Under the pieces are notes generated by a model. It searched no databases, had not been told where the DNA came from, and saw only the letters and a program-made list of their open reading frames with translations. A program made the translations under genes and the position numbers. DNA of 64,000 nt from Epiperipatus broadwayi (taxonomy: Eukaryota; Onychophora; Udeonychophora; Euonychophora; Peripatidae): NCBI GenBank assembly GCA_028023455.1, contig JAQFVV010000036.1, forward strand, positions 8,936,007 to 9,000,006. The letters run 5' to 3'. Positions within the stretch are counted from its first letter, which is position 1, and each line of letters opens with the position of its first letter. This document shows positions 49,661 to 60,930 of the stretch, in pieces.

Positions 49661-49859
49661 ATTAAGTAATATTTACTAAGGCTGTAACCTTAGGAAGTAA
49701 GCGTCTGAAAAATTCGAAGGTAAGGACCTCTACAGATCTTAAACACATTCCCTCTTTCTTCATAGCGTAAGCTTGTGTTTAAGATCTGTAGAGGTCCTTA
49801 CCTTCGAATTTTTCAGACGCTTATTCCTAAGGTTACAGCCTTAGTAAATATTACTTAAT
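49661..49859. mobile_element. Young palindrome with 85-base arms
   Basis: The arms 49661-49747 and 49774-49859 are complementary over their full length except for a single-base gap near 49698. The spacer is 26 bases. The arms are less AT-rich than their surroundings (GTAAGGACCTCTACAGATCT and its complement). No reading frame. It could be a small fold-back transposon or a hairpin-RNA locus. Near-identity of the arms shows it is recent or kept by arm-to-arm conversion. Confidence 0.85.
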
Positions 49860-52800
49860 TAATAATTGTGTAAAAGATTTTTGATATATTTGAGTAACTT
49901 TATTGTTAGACTTTGCAGAGGATTTAAAAAGATCTTTGAAAATATTTTTTCAAAGTTGTCTACATAATACTTCATGCTTATATATATATATATATTGTGA
50001 GTGTTCAAATTGATGATCCACATACATATATATAAAAATAAAAAAAATAACATAGTAAGCAATTCAGCATAATAAATTTAACGAAATAGGATTAATATTA
50101 TTTTATACATTTCATATATAAATGCAATCACCATAGTAACAATATTACATACAGTTTAATGTTTTTTTTATGTTGTGTATATTTTATTTGTAAAATATTT
50201 AAAAAAAATATATATATATATATTGTTATTAAAAAAAGGTTATTATATCAATTTTATATTTTGGTTTGTAAAATATTATTTTAAGAAAAAAAATTGTAAT
50301 CGAATTTAAATGTGATCTTCGTGTGTCTTCTTATCTATGACCGTGTCTTCTTATCTATGACCGTGTGTGGCCGCAAAGATAAAAAACGTCAGAAAGAGAA
50401 TCTATAAAAATGACGTGACAGAAGATAAAAGAGGTCAGATTGGTCAGTCATTCTCAGTCACTCACTCAAGCACGCACACACTTATTATCACTTTGTATGG
50501 TAAAGGAAAAATCTATTTGATGTATCTTAAGAAAATGAACCCTTTCAATATTAAAATTGTTGGTTTGTGAAACTATAAAACATGGAGTAGTAGCAGAATT
50601 ATCTGCCCGTTCAATCATTCGGGCGGGCAAATTGAAGTGTTCCGAAGAGCGGCAGCAATGTAAAAAAAAAAAAAAAAAGAAACCTATGAAAAAAAAAAAA
50701 AATGCTTTATAAATAAAGAAAAGAAAAATGGATTTGCATAGACATCGTATCCCGATTAACCCAATGGATCAATTCACCTCATAACCTGGATCGTCGAAAT
50801 ACACTCACCTCTACAGAATGGAAAGAGAAAAAGGAAACTTTTTAATGAGTATTGCAAAGTTTACAATTACTATTTCGGACGGAGAAAATCCTCTTTACAC
50901 TATAAATGAAGGCAATCGATAGACTAATAAACAGTGAATGGACAGATTTATATATATGGTATGATTATTTTTTTTATGAAAAATATGTGTGTTAATTTTT
51001 TTTTATATGTAATACTATATGATGTTTGTTTTTTTTTTTTTTTATTATCTAAAGAAATATAATTATTAAATGAAAATGATCGGAAAGACTCAAATATAGT
51101 TATTATTTCATATTCATTTATCCGTAATTATTTTTGATAAACGAATAGACTTTGATACCCTCTTATTGCACATTTTGGTATAGGGTATATGTAAATTTTT
51201 ATTTTTTTTTAGTAAAATATCTAAGAACCTTTCCCATCATTTATTCATTCATTTTTTTGTATGTGTCGTTAACGTTCTTGCAACACGTATATAGAGATAC
51301 ATATAGCAACATGATTATTTTATTTAGTCAACCAATTTAAAATATAAAGACATTTCGGATGTATACTATCATTAATATTGTCAATCTTCTTTTTTATAAT
51401 TAAATAAATTGAGTTAATTTAAACATCAAGACTAGTTTACTTATTTTGTTTTATTTGGATTGCGTAAGACGGCGGAGCAACTTAGGTAACAGAATTCAAA
51501 CTCAGCTTGGTAAGCGAATTGAAATAGAAGATAAGGTATATTTTGCTTATTAATATTTTATTTTGTTTCTATATAAATTTCATAGTTATATTTGCATTCG
51601 AATATTATATATCCATATTATTATGTCTCTTAATTAATATTACAAAGACAATCATTTCATGTTTGTCTGATTCCGTAATAAAAATCTAAATAGATTATAC
51701 TTTATCGTTCGGTTTGGAGTAGTTCGTTTGAATATTTCTTAAACTCCTATAAAATGAAGAGAATAAACTTCATTGACCGATTTAATTGAATATTATTTTC
51801 ATTTATAGAAATATCAAATATAATCATGTGTTTTAATTGTTGCCAATCAAAATTTTTTATTCAGTTATTTAAAGTTTTCAAACAAGTTGTATTAATATTC
51901 ACAAGTGAATAAACATCCAAGAGAAGCTCGATATATTTTTAGTTAATATAATTGGACATTGTAAAATTAGAAATGAGCTAATAGAGTATTGATATTAAAC
52001 TCCAGTGAAATATTTTAGTTTAAAACCTAAACGAAGCATTAATTAAGTATCATTTTATTGAGAGATATTTATAAATTATTTTGTAACTTATTGATAATCT
52101 ATCGACGTCTATTAATTTGTTTAAACATTTAAATGAGTGTATAAATTTTCAAAGTGTTATAAAACTATAATAAAACCAGTTGAGGTCCACAGAAAATTAT
52201 TAATTATAGGTTGAGGTAGAAAGAATTGTATATCGTTTATTGACGCGAGTATTTATCTTTATATTTAGCGTTTGCTAACATGGATATATGCATATTTGGG
52301 GTTCGGTTATTATTTTGTTTTGTCGTTTAAATAATGTCTGTATGCAAACCAATGTTTTGTAAAGTGCTATTACAGGTACTTAGAAAATTATCCATTAAGT
52401 TATAAAGACAGTACCTTTAAATAATAAAGTGGAGTTAAAGTACTATAACAGTAACAGGCTAATAAAATATATATATTGGAATCTAGATTAGTTATTAATT
52501 GGATTGGTTTTGATTAGATTGCCAATCAAGTGTTAGCCTAATCCTATATTATTGTATAGGGCAATAGTAGTTGATTTCACCGCTCTATGCAATTTATATT
52601 GTAGTTGACGGTTTTGTTGATGGCTGGAGCAGATAATCTCATTATTTCTTCATTTTTCATATAACTTAAGTAAATTAAACTTTAAGAGAGATTATTTGTG
52701 CTTTATGATGGTTTAATATATAATGGCGACCCGATTGAGCTAGACCAGATTAATTTATATTGGATTTTAGAATTTTATCAGATCAAATTGATCATCCTAA

Positions 52801-52905
52801 CCATCACCTTCATCCATCGATTTAATCAGTTGTAAATTGGCACCAATATTTTGGGCCTTCTTTTTGTTAGATTTAAATGGAGCACAGCAATCGACAATAC
52901 CGTCG
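49860..52905. other. Noncoding stretch with a few GC-richer patches
   Basis: Around 50320-50480 and 50580-50820 the sequence is less AT-rich. It includes a 20-base direct repeat (CGTGTCTTCTTATCTATGAC, twice in 50325-50365). A 67-codon frame at 50367-50570 has no recognisable domain. These patches could be a promoter or a 5' exon of a gene lying outside the window, but nothing confirms it. At 52725 TGGCGACCCGA resembles a retrotransposon primer-binding site. Confidence 0.3.
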
Positions 52906-52909
52906 GTTA

Positions 52910-53960
52910 CAATATATATATATATATAAATTATTAATCAATGTCTGTATTCCAATTATAATAAAATATATATAATTATTCAAAACAATACAATAATTAA
53001 TACAGTAAAACAATATTTAAAAAAAAACAAATATATACCAATTTAATAGAAGTACTTTCAACTATCTATGTAGTCGTTGTCAACTAGATTCAAATTGTAT
53101 TAGAAAAAACCGTTACAAATGTAAACAAAAAGTAATACGTCATACATCAATTTTCCCACAATTCATTAATTTTTATATTGGTGGCCTGTCTGTTTATCAA
53201 CTGTTGCTTTTCACTTTTTTTTAACATAGCTTCTTTAATTTTGCGTTTATTATTATTTCTTTCAATACACAAAATCTTAACTTTATTAAAATCAAAATCA
53301 AAACCATAATTACATGTTACATTATGATCAAAAAATACTGATGGTGATACATCATCATTTCTAACATTCTCTTGTCTTGATTTTTGCACTCGTTTATATA
53401 ACAACAAATGCTCCTTTGATCTTTTCTCCAATGTACATCGAGATTCCCCAATATATGCCTTTCCACAAACACATAGCCATTTATATATTGCACAACTTTG
53501 ATTTAAAATACTACACCTATTTTTTGAATTATTTATTAATCTATTTAAATTAGGAGTAGTATAAAATGCAACTCGACATATATTTTTATATATCTGTTTT
53601 ATAAATTTCACTTGTTCATTACAAATAAATGGTATTGATATCCAAGTATATTTTATCTTATCGATATCTATAGCATCTAAAATATTTCTATTATTATTAA
53701 ACTTAGTAACAATATTATAAATTAATTTATGATCATATCCAACATTTAACAAATCCATAATAAATACATTTATGTTACTTATTTTATCAGAACTATATTT
53801 ACATAATTTATTATTCCTAAATAAAAATGATTTATGTGCTATTGGCACATTTGAATACCAAGGAATATATCCTCTTTTTTCAATATCTTTTATTACCATA
53901 CAATAATCTAATTTATTTTTATTACGGGTAACTTTAATATCTAAATACATATATATAAGC
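52910..53960 (-). mobile_element. Penelope-like element fragment with intact GIY-YIG end
   Basis: A 267-codon minus-strand frame (53147-53950) covers the end of the reverse transcriptase (MYLDIKVTRNKN), the thumb, the linker (WISIPFICNEQVKF) and a complete-looking GIY-YIG endonuclease. That domain shows AIYKWLC, AYIGESRC, EKRSKEH, then SVFFDH and the INRQATNIK end typical of the family. No palm or YVDD motif is present, so it is 5'-truncated. It is distinct from the pair at 43705-47190, so at least two Penelope lineages are present. The 3' side runs into TA repeats at 52914. Confidence 0.85.
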
Positions 53961-54223
53961 AGAACAATAAGAGTAGAGTTAAAAATTTGTAAAAATAACT
54001 ATTTATTAATTTACCTTCGATTCAGATTATATAATCAGTATAATGGTTTCTATTTAAACTTCTATGAAGATAAAAAATCTCATCCTGTTACAGTGCTGCG
54101 CCGACATTATTATCAATATCAAGATCTTAGGTCATCAGAGTCAAAGGAGGAATCCATCTTTTTGATATAGAGCATGTCTTGATAAAACATTGTAGATTCA
54201 ATGGTTTATGAAAGTTTACACTA

Positions 54224-54275
54224 TTATTATGTGATATATATATATATATATATATATATCATATCACATAATAAG

Positions 54276-54314
<39 letters not shown>

Positions 54315-54317
54315 CTT
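54224..54317. repeat. Two adjacent TA-centred palindromes
   Basis: TTATTATGTGATAT (54224-54237) is mirrored by ATATCACATAATAA (54261-54274) across a TA run. Immediately after, AAGCT (54273-54277) is mirrored by AGCTT (54313-54317) across a second TA run of about 34 bases. The arrangement copies that at 34101-34235. Confidence 0.85.
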
Positions 54318-55187
54318 ACTGTAGAGGAAAAATGTAGTGAGAAAAAATAAAGTTTAACTTTCATTCTTTCTTTGCATATAAATAAATCAATGAAATATAT
54401 ACTCATTCTCATCGTGTTTTTTTCCCATTTTACAAAAGCATTATATTTCTTAACGAACAATTTTTTTTATCAGAAAAATCTTCAATTAGAATATTTCCAA
54501 TATTGAATTGTATTGTCAGCTACATCCTGAATGAATGATAATCACTATTGTAATTTCTTTAAAGTGATTCTTGAGATAATTTGTATAAGAAAGTAGATTC
54601 TATATCTCTTGTCAAATTTATCTTAAAATATGTTTTTAAGAATATGGTTATTATTCATTTCAATCACATGCTGAATTCAACAAAACTGTGACAATATAAT
54701 AGTAAATTGACAGTTTGCCACATTAATAGATTTAATTTACTACTCGCCTGAGTTACATTTTTACATGGACCCATTTCTCCAACCGGTTCCCTTCTCAGAT
54801 AATCACGCTGTGATGATCTCTTTATCTCTGAATTTGCCATCCCAACCCTGAGCGCAAATGAAATCTAAGTTAAAAATTATGCTTAAATCCTCTGCTCCAG
54901 AGGCAATCATCTCTGAAGCGTAAGTCTATTTTAACAAAGTCAGTATTCTCACTCTTCCTCTGGCTGAGGGGTGGTTTGCGCTTGCAAACATCCTTTCCAC
55001 TCTCATTGCGTTTTATACAAAAAACAAACAAAGGACAGAGTGCCCTGCTACATAAGTTACAAGATATTAGCATAACCTTGAAAGAGATGCTACAATCACC
55101 AGTCTCTATAAAAGCTATTATTACAAAAAAACAAATTCACTATTATCTTGTTTAGCAAGCTGACGAATATAAAGATTGGTTTTATGA
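54318..55187. other. Noncoding stretch
   Basis: AT-rich, with a less AT-rich patch at 54740-55070. A 67-codon minus-strand frame there (54870-55073) has no family I can name. Confidence 0.4.
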
Positions 55188-55272
55188 TTTTTTTCTATGT
55201 GTCATAGCATCATCCGGGAAGCGAAACGGCTAACTCGGAACAACTGCTTGTAAAGCAGTTGTCGCTGACCTT
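55188..55272 (-). mobile_element. tRNA-like SINE, truncated
   Basis: A minus-strand member of the 42433 family. The tail-side T-run, the ATGTGTCATAGCATC segment and the anticodon-arm hairpin are present. The head ends early at about 55271. No target duplication seen. Confidence 0.65.
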
Positions 55273-56211
55273 TGCATTTATATTTATAGTAATTTCCAAA
55301 GCATTACATAGAAGGAAAATCTATGTCTCACTTTAAATAATAAATGTGGTAGAATAACGTTATATATAGCACTGGGATTATTTTCATATATATATATAAT
55401 TTACTTCTAGGAATTATATTAATATTATAAAGTACCTTATGTTTAATTCACAAGTCAAATCCCATTTTTGTAGCTTAGTAAATGTTATATCACTTTACTT
55501 TTATTTAAACATTATTTACCAAATAAAAGTTTTTATAGGTTGAATTTAAAACTTTAGTATACTCTCTAGATTATATTCTGATGTATAAAAGATAACAGAA
55601 TCATAACCAGAGATTAAATTTAGAAATCAGATTTGGGTATTTAATTTTAATGGGTTGAAATTTTAAAATGCCATCAACATACAATCAATATTTTATGTTG
55701 ACATATGTCGGGTTCTTGAAGCTGCTTATAATATTTCAAAGACTATTGTTATATAAAAAAAACCTTATTTGGAGTTAGTCCACATATTTATTTAAATTTA
55801 GTTTTAACTGCAAATGCTTTACATTCTCCATTAACAATAGATATTTCAAGTTGTAACTCTAAATATGACAACTACCTCGATTACCACCATCCCCTTTGTG
55901 CTTTTCGGTGAATACGTTTAATGCAAATATAATCCAGTATTTATCGTACCTAATTTTATATAATTTTTTGCTTAGATAGAAGCAGGTTTATCAAATAAGG
56001 GGAAATCTTTGAATAAACACAAAAAAAATTATATCAGTGAGAATCTCCACTTATGACTTTGCATCGTTAAGATTTCATTTTAAGAACTAGCTTTACTAAG
56101 AATGATTTTTTTATGATTGCGAAGATTATTGTTTTGATTATCAAAGGAAATTGCATATTGACTATTCTTCTTTTTTTTTTTGGACCGGATGTTGTAAAAC
56201 GTCTTTGTAGC

Positions 56212-56219
56212 TATAAATA
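56212..56219 (+). promoter_or_regulatory. TATA box of SMB gene B
   Basis: TATAAATA about 43 bases before the ATG, in a stretch that differs from copy A at only a few positions. Conservation of this block in both copies supports a working core promoter. Confidence 0.6.
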
Positions 56220-56261
56220 CTAATCGCCTTTTCTTTCTAAACTAAACAGTGCTTTTTTATA

Positions 56262-57335
56262 ATGTTGAGAAACTTTTGGCTGACTCTAATTCTTTGTTTC
56301 AGTTTTACTTTTGAAATTGAATGTGATGATTTTGGCCCTTGTTATGAAAGCGATTACTGCCGAGGGAAGGAAATTTCCTATCCGTACGATATTGGAAAAG
56401 GATTTGATGATCGTAACTGTTTTTGTGATGAAAATTGCGCTCGGTACGGTGAATGCTGTACAGATGCGCCAATAAAGTGGAATCCGACTAGTCCTAATTC
56501 TTATAGTTGTCGCGAATCTGGATTAACTGGAAAAATGTTTATTAAGATTGATTGTAGTGAAGATTGGGAACATGATGACATACGTACGAACTGTGAAGTT
56601 AACGAAGTTAGCGACGACGTAGATTCAAATCCATTTACAACTCTACCTGTATTTGACGCTACGACAAATATGACTTATAAGAATGTATTTTGTGCAGTTT
56701 GTAATAGGGCTGAAATTTCTAACTTAGAATCCTGGCAGTTAACATTAGGTTGCACGTTTCTCAATTTCGAGAAAGATAATGATGGCAACCCAATGATTCA
56801 GAACTTCGAATTTAATTCTCAAAATCAAAAGTGGACAATGACGGTTAAAACTATTACAAATGTATCTGTCTTTGACATCAATTGTTATGCACAGTCTTCT
56901 GCCCTTTTCAAATATCATCAAAGTTATCGTTTATGCAAGAATAACTTAAATAGTGACTGCCCAAAATCATGGAGAGGCAAAACTACAGCTATCAATTGCA
57001 GGAATGCGCCAACGTTGTATCGTTATGTACCACGGCGCGTTGGACATGAAACATATCGTAATTGGCACTGTGCTGAGTGTCATGGAATAAAATATACAGA
57101 TCTTAACTGCTCAATATCAAAACCAGCTTATAATTCGGGAGGTACTTTTCAGCCCCAAAATGTAGACATTTTTATTAATTATAAATTTAAATCATTTGAG
57201 GATGCTAAAATATTTTTAAACGGACAGTGTCCTAGAGGTCATATTTATAACAGGAAGACACTAATTTGTAATTCTCTTTCATGTGAAATGTCGATACCTG
57301 GTATTGAAGTGGATTGTCAAGTAAGGAAAGAATAA
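56262..57335 (+). CDS. Secreted somatomedin-B-domain, cysteine-rich protein (paralog B)
   Basis: A 357-residue paralog of the protein at 873, about three quarters identical. It has the same signal peptide start (MLRNFWL), SMB knot with CFCDENCARYGECC, two YxN-x-CAxC motifs and CPRG end. Cysteines line up except just after the signal peptide, where positions have shifted. Replacements cluster in four stretches (about residues 19-35, 97-115, 165-205 and 235-262), while the SMB core and the motif around HQSYRLCKNNLNSDCPKSW are unchanged. Like paralog A it lacks any membrane segment, so it should be secreted. GTAAGG at 57321, just after DCQ, is a good splice-donor match; used, it would replace the last four residues with a downstream exon. 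The conserved poly(A) signal argues for the short form. Ligand unknown. Confidence 0.85.
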   Translation: MLRNFWLTLILCFSFTFEIECDDFGPCYESDYCRGKEISYPYDIGKGFDDRNCFCDENCARYGECCTDAPIKWNPTSPNSYSCRESGLTGKMFIKIDCSEDWEHDDIRTNCEVNEVSDDVDSNPFTTLPVFDATTNMTYKNVFCAVCNRAEISNLESWQLTLGCTFLNFEKDNDGNPMIQNFEFNSQNQKWTMTVKTITNVSVFDINCYAQSSALFKYHQSYRLCKNNLNSDCPKSWRGKTTAINCRNAPTLYRYVPRRVGHETYRNWHCAECHGIKYTDLNCSISKPAYNSGGTFQPQNVDIFINYKFKSFEDAKIFLNGQCPRGHIYNRKTLICNSLSCEMSIPGIEVDCQVRKE

Positions 57336-57366
57336 CATTGTAATAGATTAACAAATCTCTGTAATC

Positions 57367-57372
57367 AATAAA
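57367..57372 (+). terminator. Poly(A) signal of SMB gene B
   Basis: AATAAA 32 bases after the stop codon, in the same context as in copy A (AATCAATAAAATTATCTC) and followed by GTGTGTGA. Confidence 0.6.
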
Positions 57373-57615
57373 ATTATCTCTTTATTACAAAAGTGTGTGA
57401 CAATGTCTGTATGCATATTTTTACATATTTGCAATCTGAATTTGAAAGAATCATTCTGCTACAGAATATGTACATTTTTGAGTTAACATTATATCGTCTA
57501 GATAAGAATTTAAAAGTATTTATATACAAGATAATAAAACAAAAATACAATTACTTTTAGAGCTGTATTAACAAATCTTAATACTGATGTAAAAATAATA
57601 ACGTTCAATGATGAT

Positions 57616-57620
57616 GATGC

Positions 57621-57672
<52 letters not shown>

Positions 57673-57685
57673 TATAATTATAATT

Positions 57686-57739
<54 letters not shown>

Positions 57740-57740
57740 T
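57616..57740. repeat. AAT microsatellite expanded in duplication copy B
   Basis: About 120 bases of AAT repeats with a short interruption near 57670-57690. Copy A has only a few units at the matching place (about 2185-2220), so the expansion happened after the duplication or was lost in A. Confidence 0.9.
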
Positions 57741-60179
57741 GTTATTAAAAAAGAACTACTAGTTATTTTTAGTTAAAAGGTAAAGTATTTCAAGCAAATT
57801 TTCTTATGTATCAAAAATGATATTAATATCTTTACCAATTGGCAGTCAACTAGTGTAATAAGTTTGTTTATTATTATTTCTTTGTGGAGAAATGCTGAAC
57901 AGGAATAACCAGATAAGGTGTGTCTAATTAAAACTAACTTCTTTTATGTTTTTTGTATCTCGACCACCTTATATCTATACGTGTACACATTAATTTTTAA
58001 TTAAATGTAATAAACATATAGTCATTTGCTGTAACAGAAAAATGTATAATAGCTAAAAATTGCACTTTTAGTGGCCCATAGCAGAGAAAATATTAATGAT
58101 TATGATAGATAACACATCAATTAATAATAGTTGCCTTGTTTTTGTTTTATAGTTTTACCTCTGACTAGAAATAACTAGACATCCATTTATTGACCAATAA
58201 CAAAATCAATCATATTTTTGTTGCATTGGTATTATATCTATTTTTGAATATATTTGAGTTGTTGAGTTTTAAAATGTCACCAGTTTTGTTCTAAGCTATA
58301 ATTTTGGGTATATTTATAAACTGCTTTACTTGGATATCCTATCAAAGTCAGAATTTCTAGTATTATGATTTCAGGAAATATTTTATGGTTTAATATATTA
58401 ATTTAATAGGTTTTACTATTTAAAACAAGCACACATAATATAAAAAAGAAACATAGACATTAATATCCCTTTCACAGATTATTTAACTGTTAATATTTCT
58501 ATTGGGTGAGTGAATTAACGTTCTAAATTTTTAATTGGTCATTTACAGAATTAGCAGTAAAAATATATTTCTCTTTTAAAATTATACTTGTTTAGTTTAG
58601 TTTCTAAAAAGCAAATAATTTGTCAGATTATGAAAGTAAAAAAAGTTTTTTCAAAAATAAATTTCTATTAATAATTGATAAAAATAATCTATAGCAGACA
58701 ATATAAAACATACTTTTCTCAAACAATTACAAAATGTAGCCATACATTATTGACTTTTTCTCAATTTATTTTCATGTAAAAGAAAATAATTTCTGCTAAA
58801 ATCTGAATTGTTATTGTAAAATAATTATACTTTCACATATATTTTGTGAAAAAAAAAGATAAATATGTAAAAAAATTCTAAAATATATATTTTCATTTTG
58901 AAAATCAAAACAAATAACTTAGAACTATCCAAATCATCGTAAAGCGCTCTCTTGTGTAGAGAATGTGAAACAACCAATCAGCACATTGTAAGGCAGGATT
59001 TATTTGATTGCGATAAGTTTAAATTTAAATATTATTAATTTTTTTAGTTGTCAAATAATTCTGAATGTGGCAGTATTAATTAATACACTTTTCTCAATAA
59101 AATAACCATAAAATCAGCAAAATAACATAAAAATTAGAAGTTTGAAAGTGAGTTGAAGCCACATAGAAAATTTTTTAATGCTAACAATGAAAAAGTTAAT
59201 ATGTAAAATCATTTTTTTGTGAAATGGTTATTAAAAAATATAGAAAAGAGCTTCAAATTTTATAATAATTTTGGTTACCATTTAATAATGCAAAATTTCA
59301 AATCTTGGTAATTATTAATAAATTTAAATGTATTTTGTTTAATTATTTTAAAAACATTTCACTTTATATCATCACTTTAACAAAATACAAAATTTATATA
59401 ATTTTTATAGCTATACAGGATTCCAATTCTGTCATTTAAATATATAAAATTTTTTCATAATTGAGGAAATCAGAAAAATATTTATAAATATATTTATTTT
59501 TAATCAAATTAATTCATTTTTACATATTTTATTATTTTATTGATGTAAATGCAGGTTAGTATCTGGCCAACATTATGTCTTTCTAAAAATCAAAACTCAC
59601 AATTAGCCTCATATTTTCATATTTATTATAGTCTTATAATCTAATTGTATTTTGCAATTATAAAATTGCATAATCAACCTGCCTCAATTTGGGCAAGCAA
59701 ATGTAAAGTTATGAGAGTGTCTGGGATGAGAAAGAAAAAATACTACAAATTAATATATGCATCATAATGTTAGTGGCATACTAAAAGAAAATTTAAGACC
59801 TCTATATCTAATAAGTATATATACATTAATATGTCTCATTATCTTCAAATAAAATACAACCATTAAAATAATAATAATGATAATCTAATTAAATTCCGTT
59901 TTATTTATTACTCTAATGGTAATGGTTACATTTCCATGTAGTAAAAAACAAATCCTTTATTTATTTTTTGAAGAATTATGTGATAAAGATAGCTTTATTT
60001 GTATACTTATCTTTGGATGAAAGCTATTTTTACAAAACTATGTTTCAACTCTATGAAAAATACATATTCCATTCTTTTTTATTATAGTTTTCAGTATCCA
60101 GCCAAATGCATACATATATAGTTATCTTTAACTAATTAAATGTCTACTATAGAATTAAGAAACATATAGATATATATAT

Positions 60180-60550
60180 TAAGCATTTTAATAGCTGTAA
60201 ACAAGCTTATTTTTTATGACGAATGCCAAAAAAAAAACATTTGAAATCTTTATCTTGGATTGTCCCCATCCCCATATCAGTTTCAAGCTATGGCTTTCTC
60301 CAGTTAGGAGCTAGGACATTATGTTCAGAATCCTACCTCAAGCTAAACATTTATCTAAGGCTTAATTAATAAGATCTGAAATTCTCAATGTCATAGCTTC
60401 TCACCGAAGAGAGCCAGAGCTTGAAACCAATCTGGGGATGGGGACAATCCAAAATAAAGATTTCAAATGCTTTCTTTTGTGGAATTTATCATATAAAATA
60501 AGCCTGTCTAAAGATATTAGCATGCTCTTCATTTATTCCATATTAATAAT
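60180..60550. mobile_element. Fold-back element at the right end of duplication copy B
   Basis: Counterpart of 4788-5160, with inverted arms around 60190-60310 and 60395-60530. Pairing of the arms is somewhat eroded. Confidence 0.55.
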
Positions 60551-60825
60551 GCAAGCTATATAGTTCATAGGATCTATGACTTGTTTATAAATAGAGACAA
60601 CTTCTTTTACATTTTGATATTGCCTTGTCAGGAAACTATTAGTAACTAATTAAAATTTACACACACACATATATATTACATTTGAATTTTTTATAGACCT
60701 GTTACATAAACAAATTGGTAAATTGATATGGGAATTTCATGCAAATTAGCTTCAGATGCAGGGAAAACTATTGCAACTGGTAGTTCCCAAGATAAACCAC
60801 TTATTTTCCTAATGTTTGAAATAAC

Positions 60826-60930
60826 TTTTTTTTTTCATATGCCATAGCATCATCCGGGAGACAAACCTACAACCATCTGCAATGAACTACTTGCTTGCAA
60901 GGCTGCTGCGATAACCTCTCGGCTAACAAC
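60826..60930 (-). mobile_element. tRNA-like SINE, minus strand
   Basis: T-run at 60826-60835, then the complement of TGCTATGGCATATG, the B-box region, the loop TTGCAA and the A-box region with CCGAGAGGT, ending near 60927. Same family as 42433. A clear adjacent target duplication was not found. Confidence 0.75.

Larger units (their letters stand above)
55385..60570. repeat. Segmental duplication, copy B
   Basis: Same order and orientation as 1-5190: promoter, SMB gene, poly(A) signal, near-identical noncoding block (about 58115-58640) and fold-back element. The left edge, near a short TA run, could coincide with the true left end of the duplicated block. Copy B has a roughly 47-base insertion near 55560-55610 and the AAT expansion at 57616-57740. 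It lacks about 105 bases found at 2300-2405. Confidence 0.9.
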
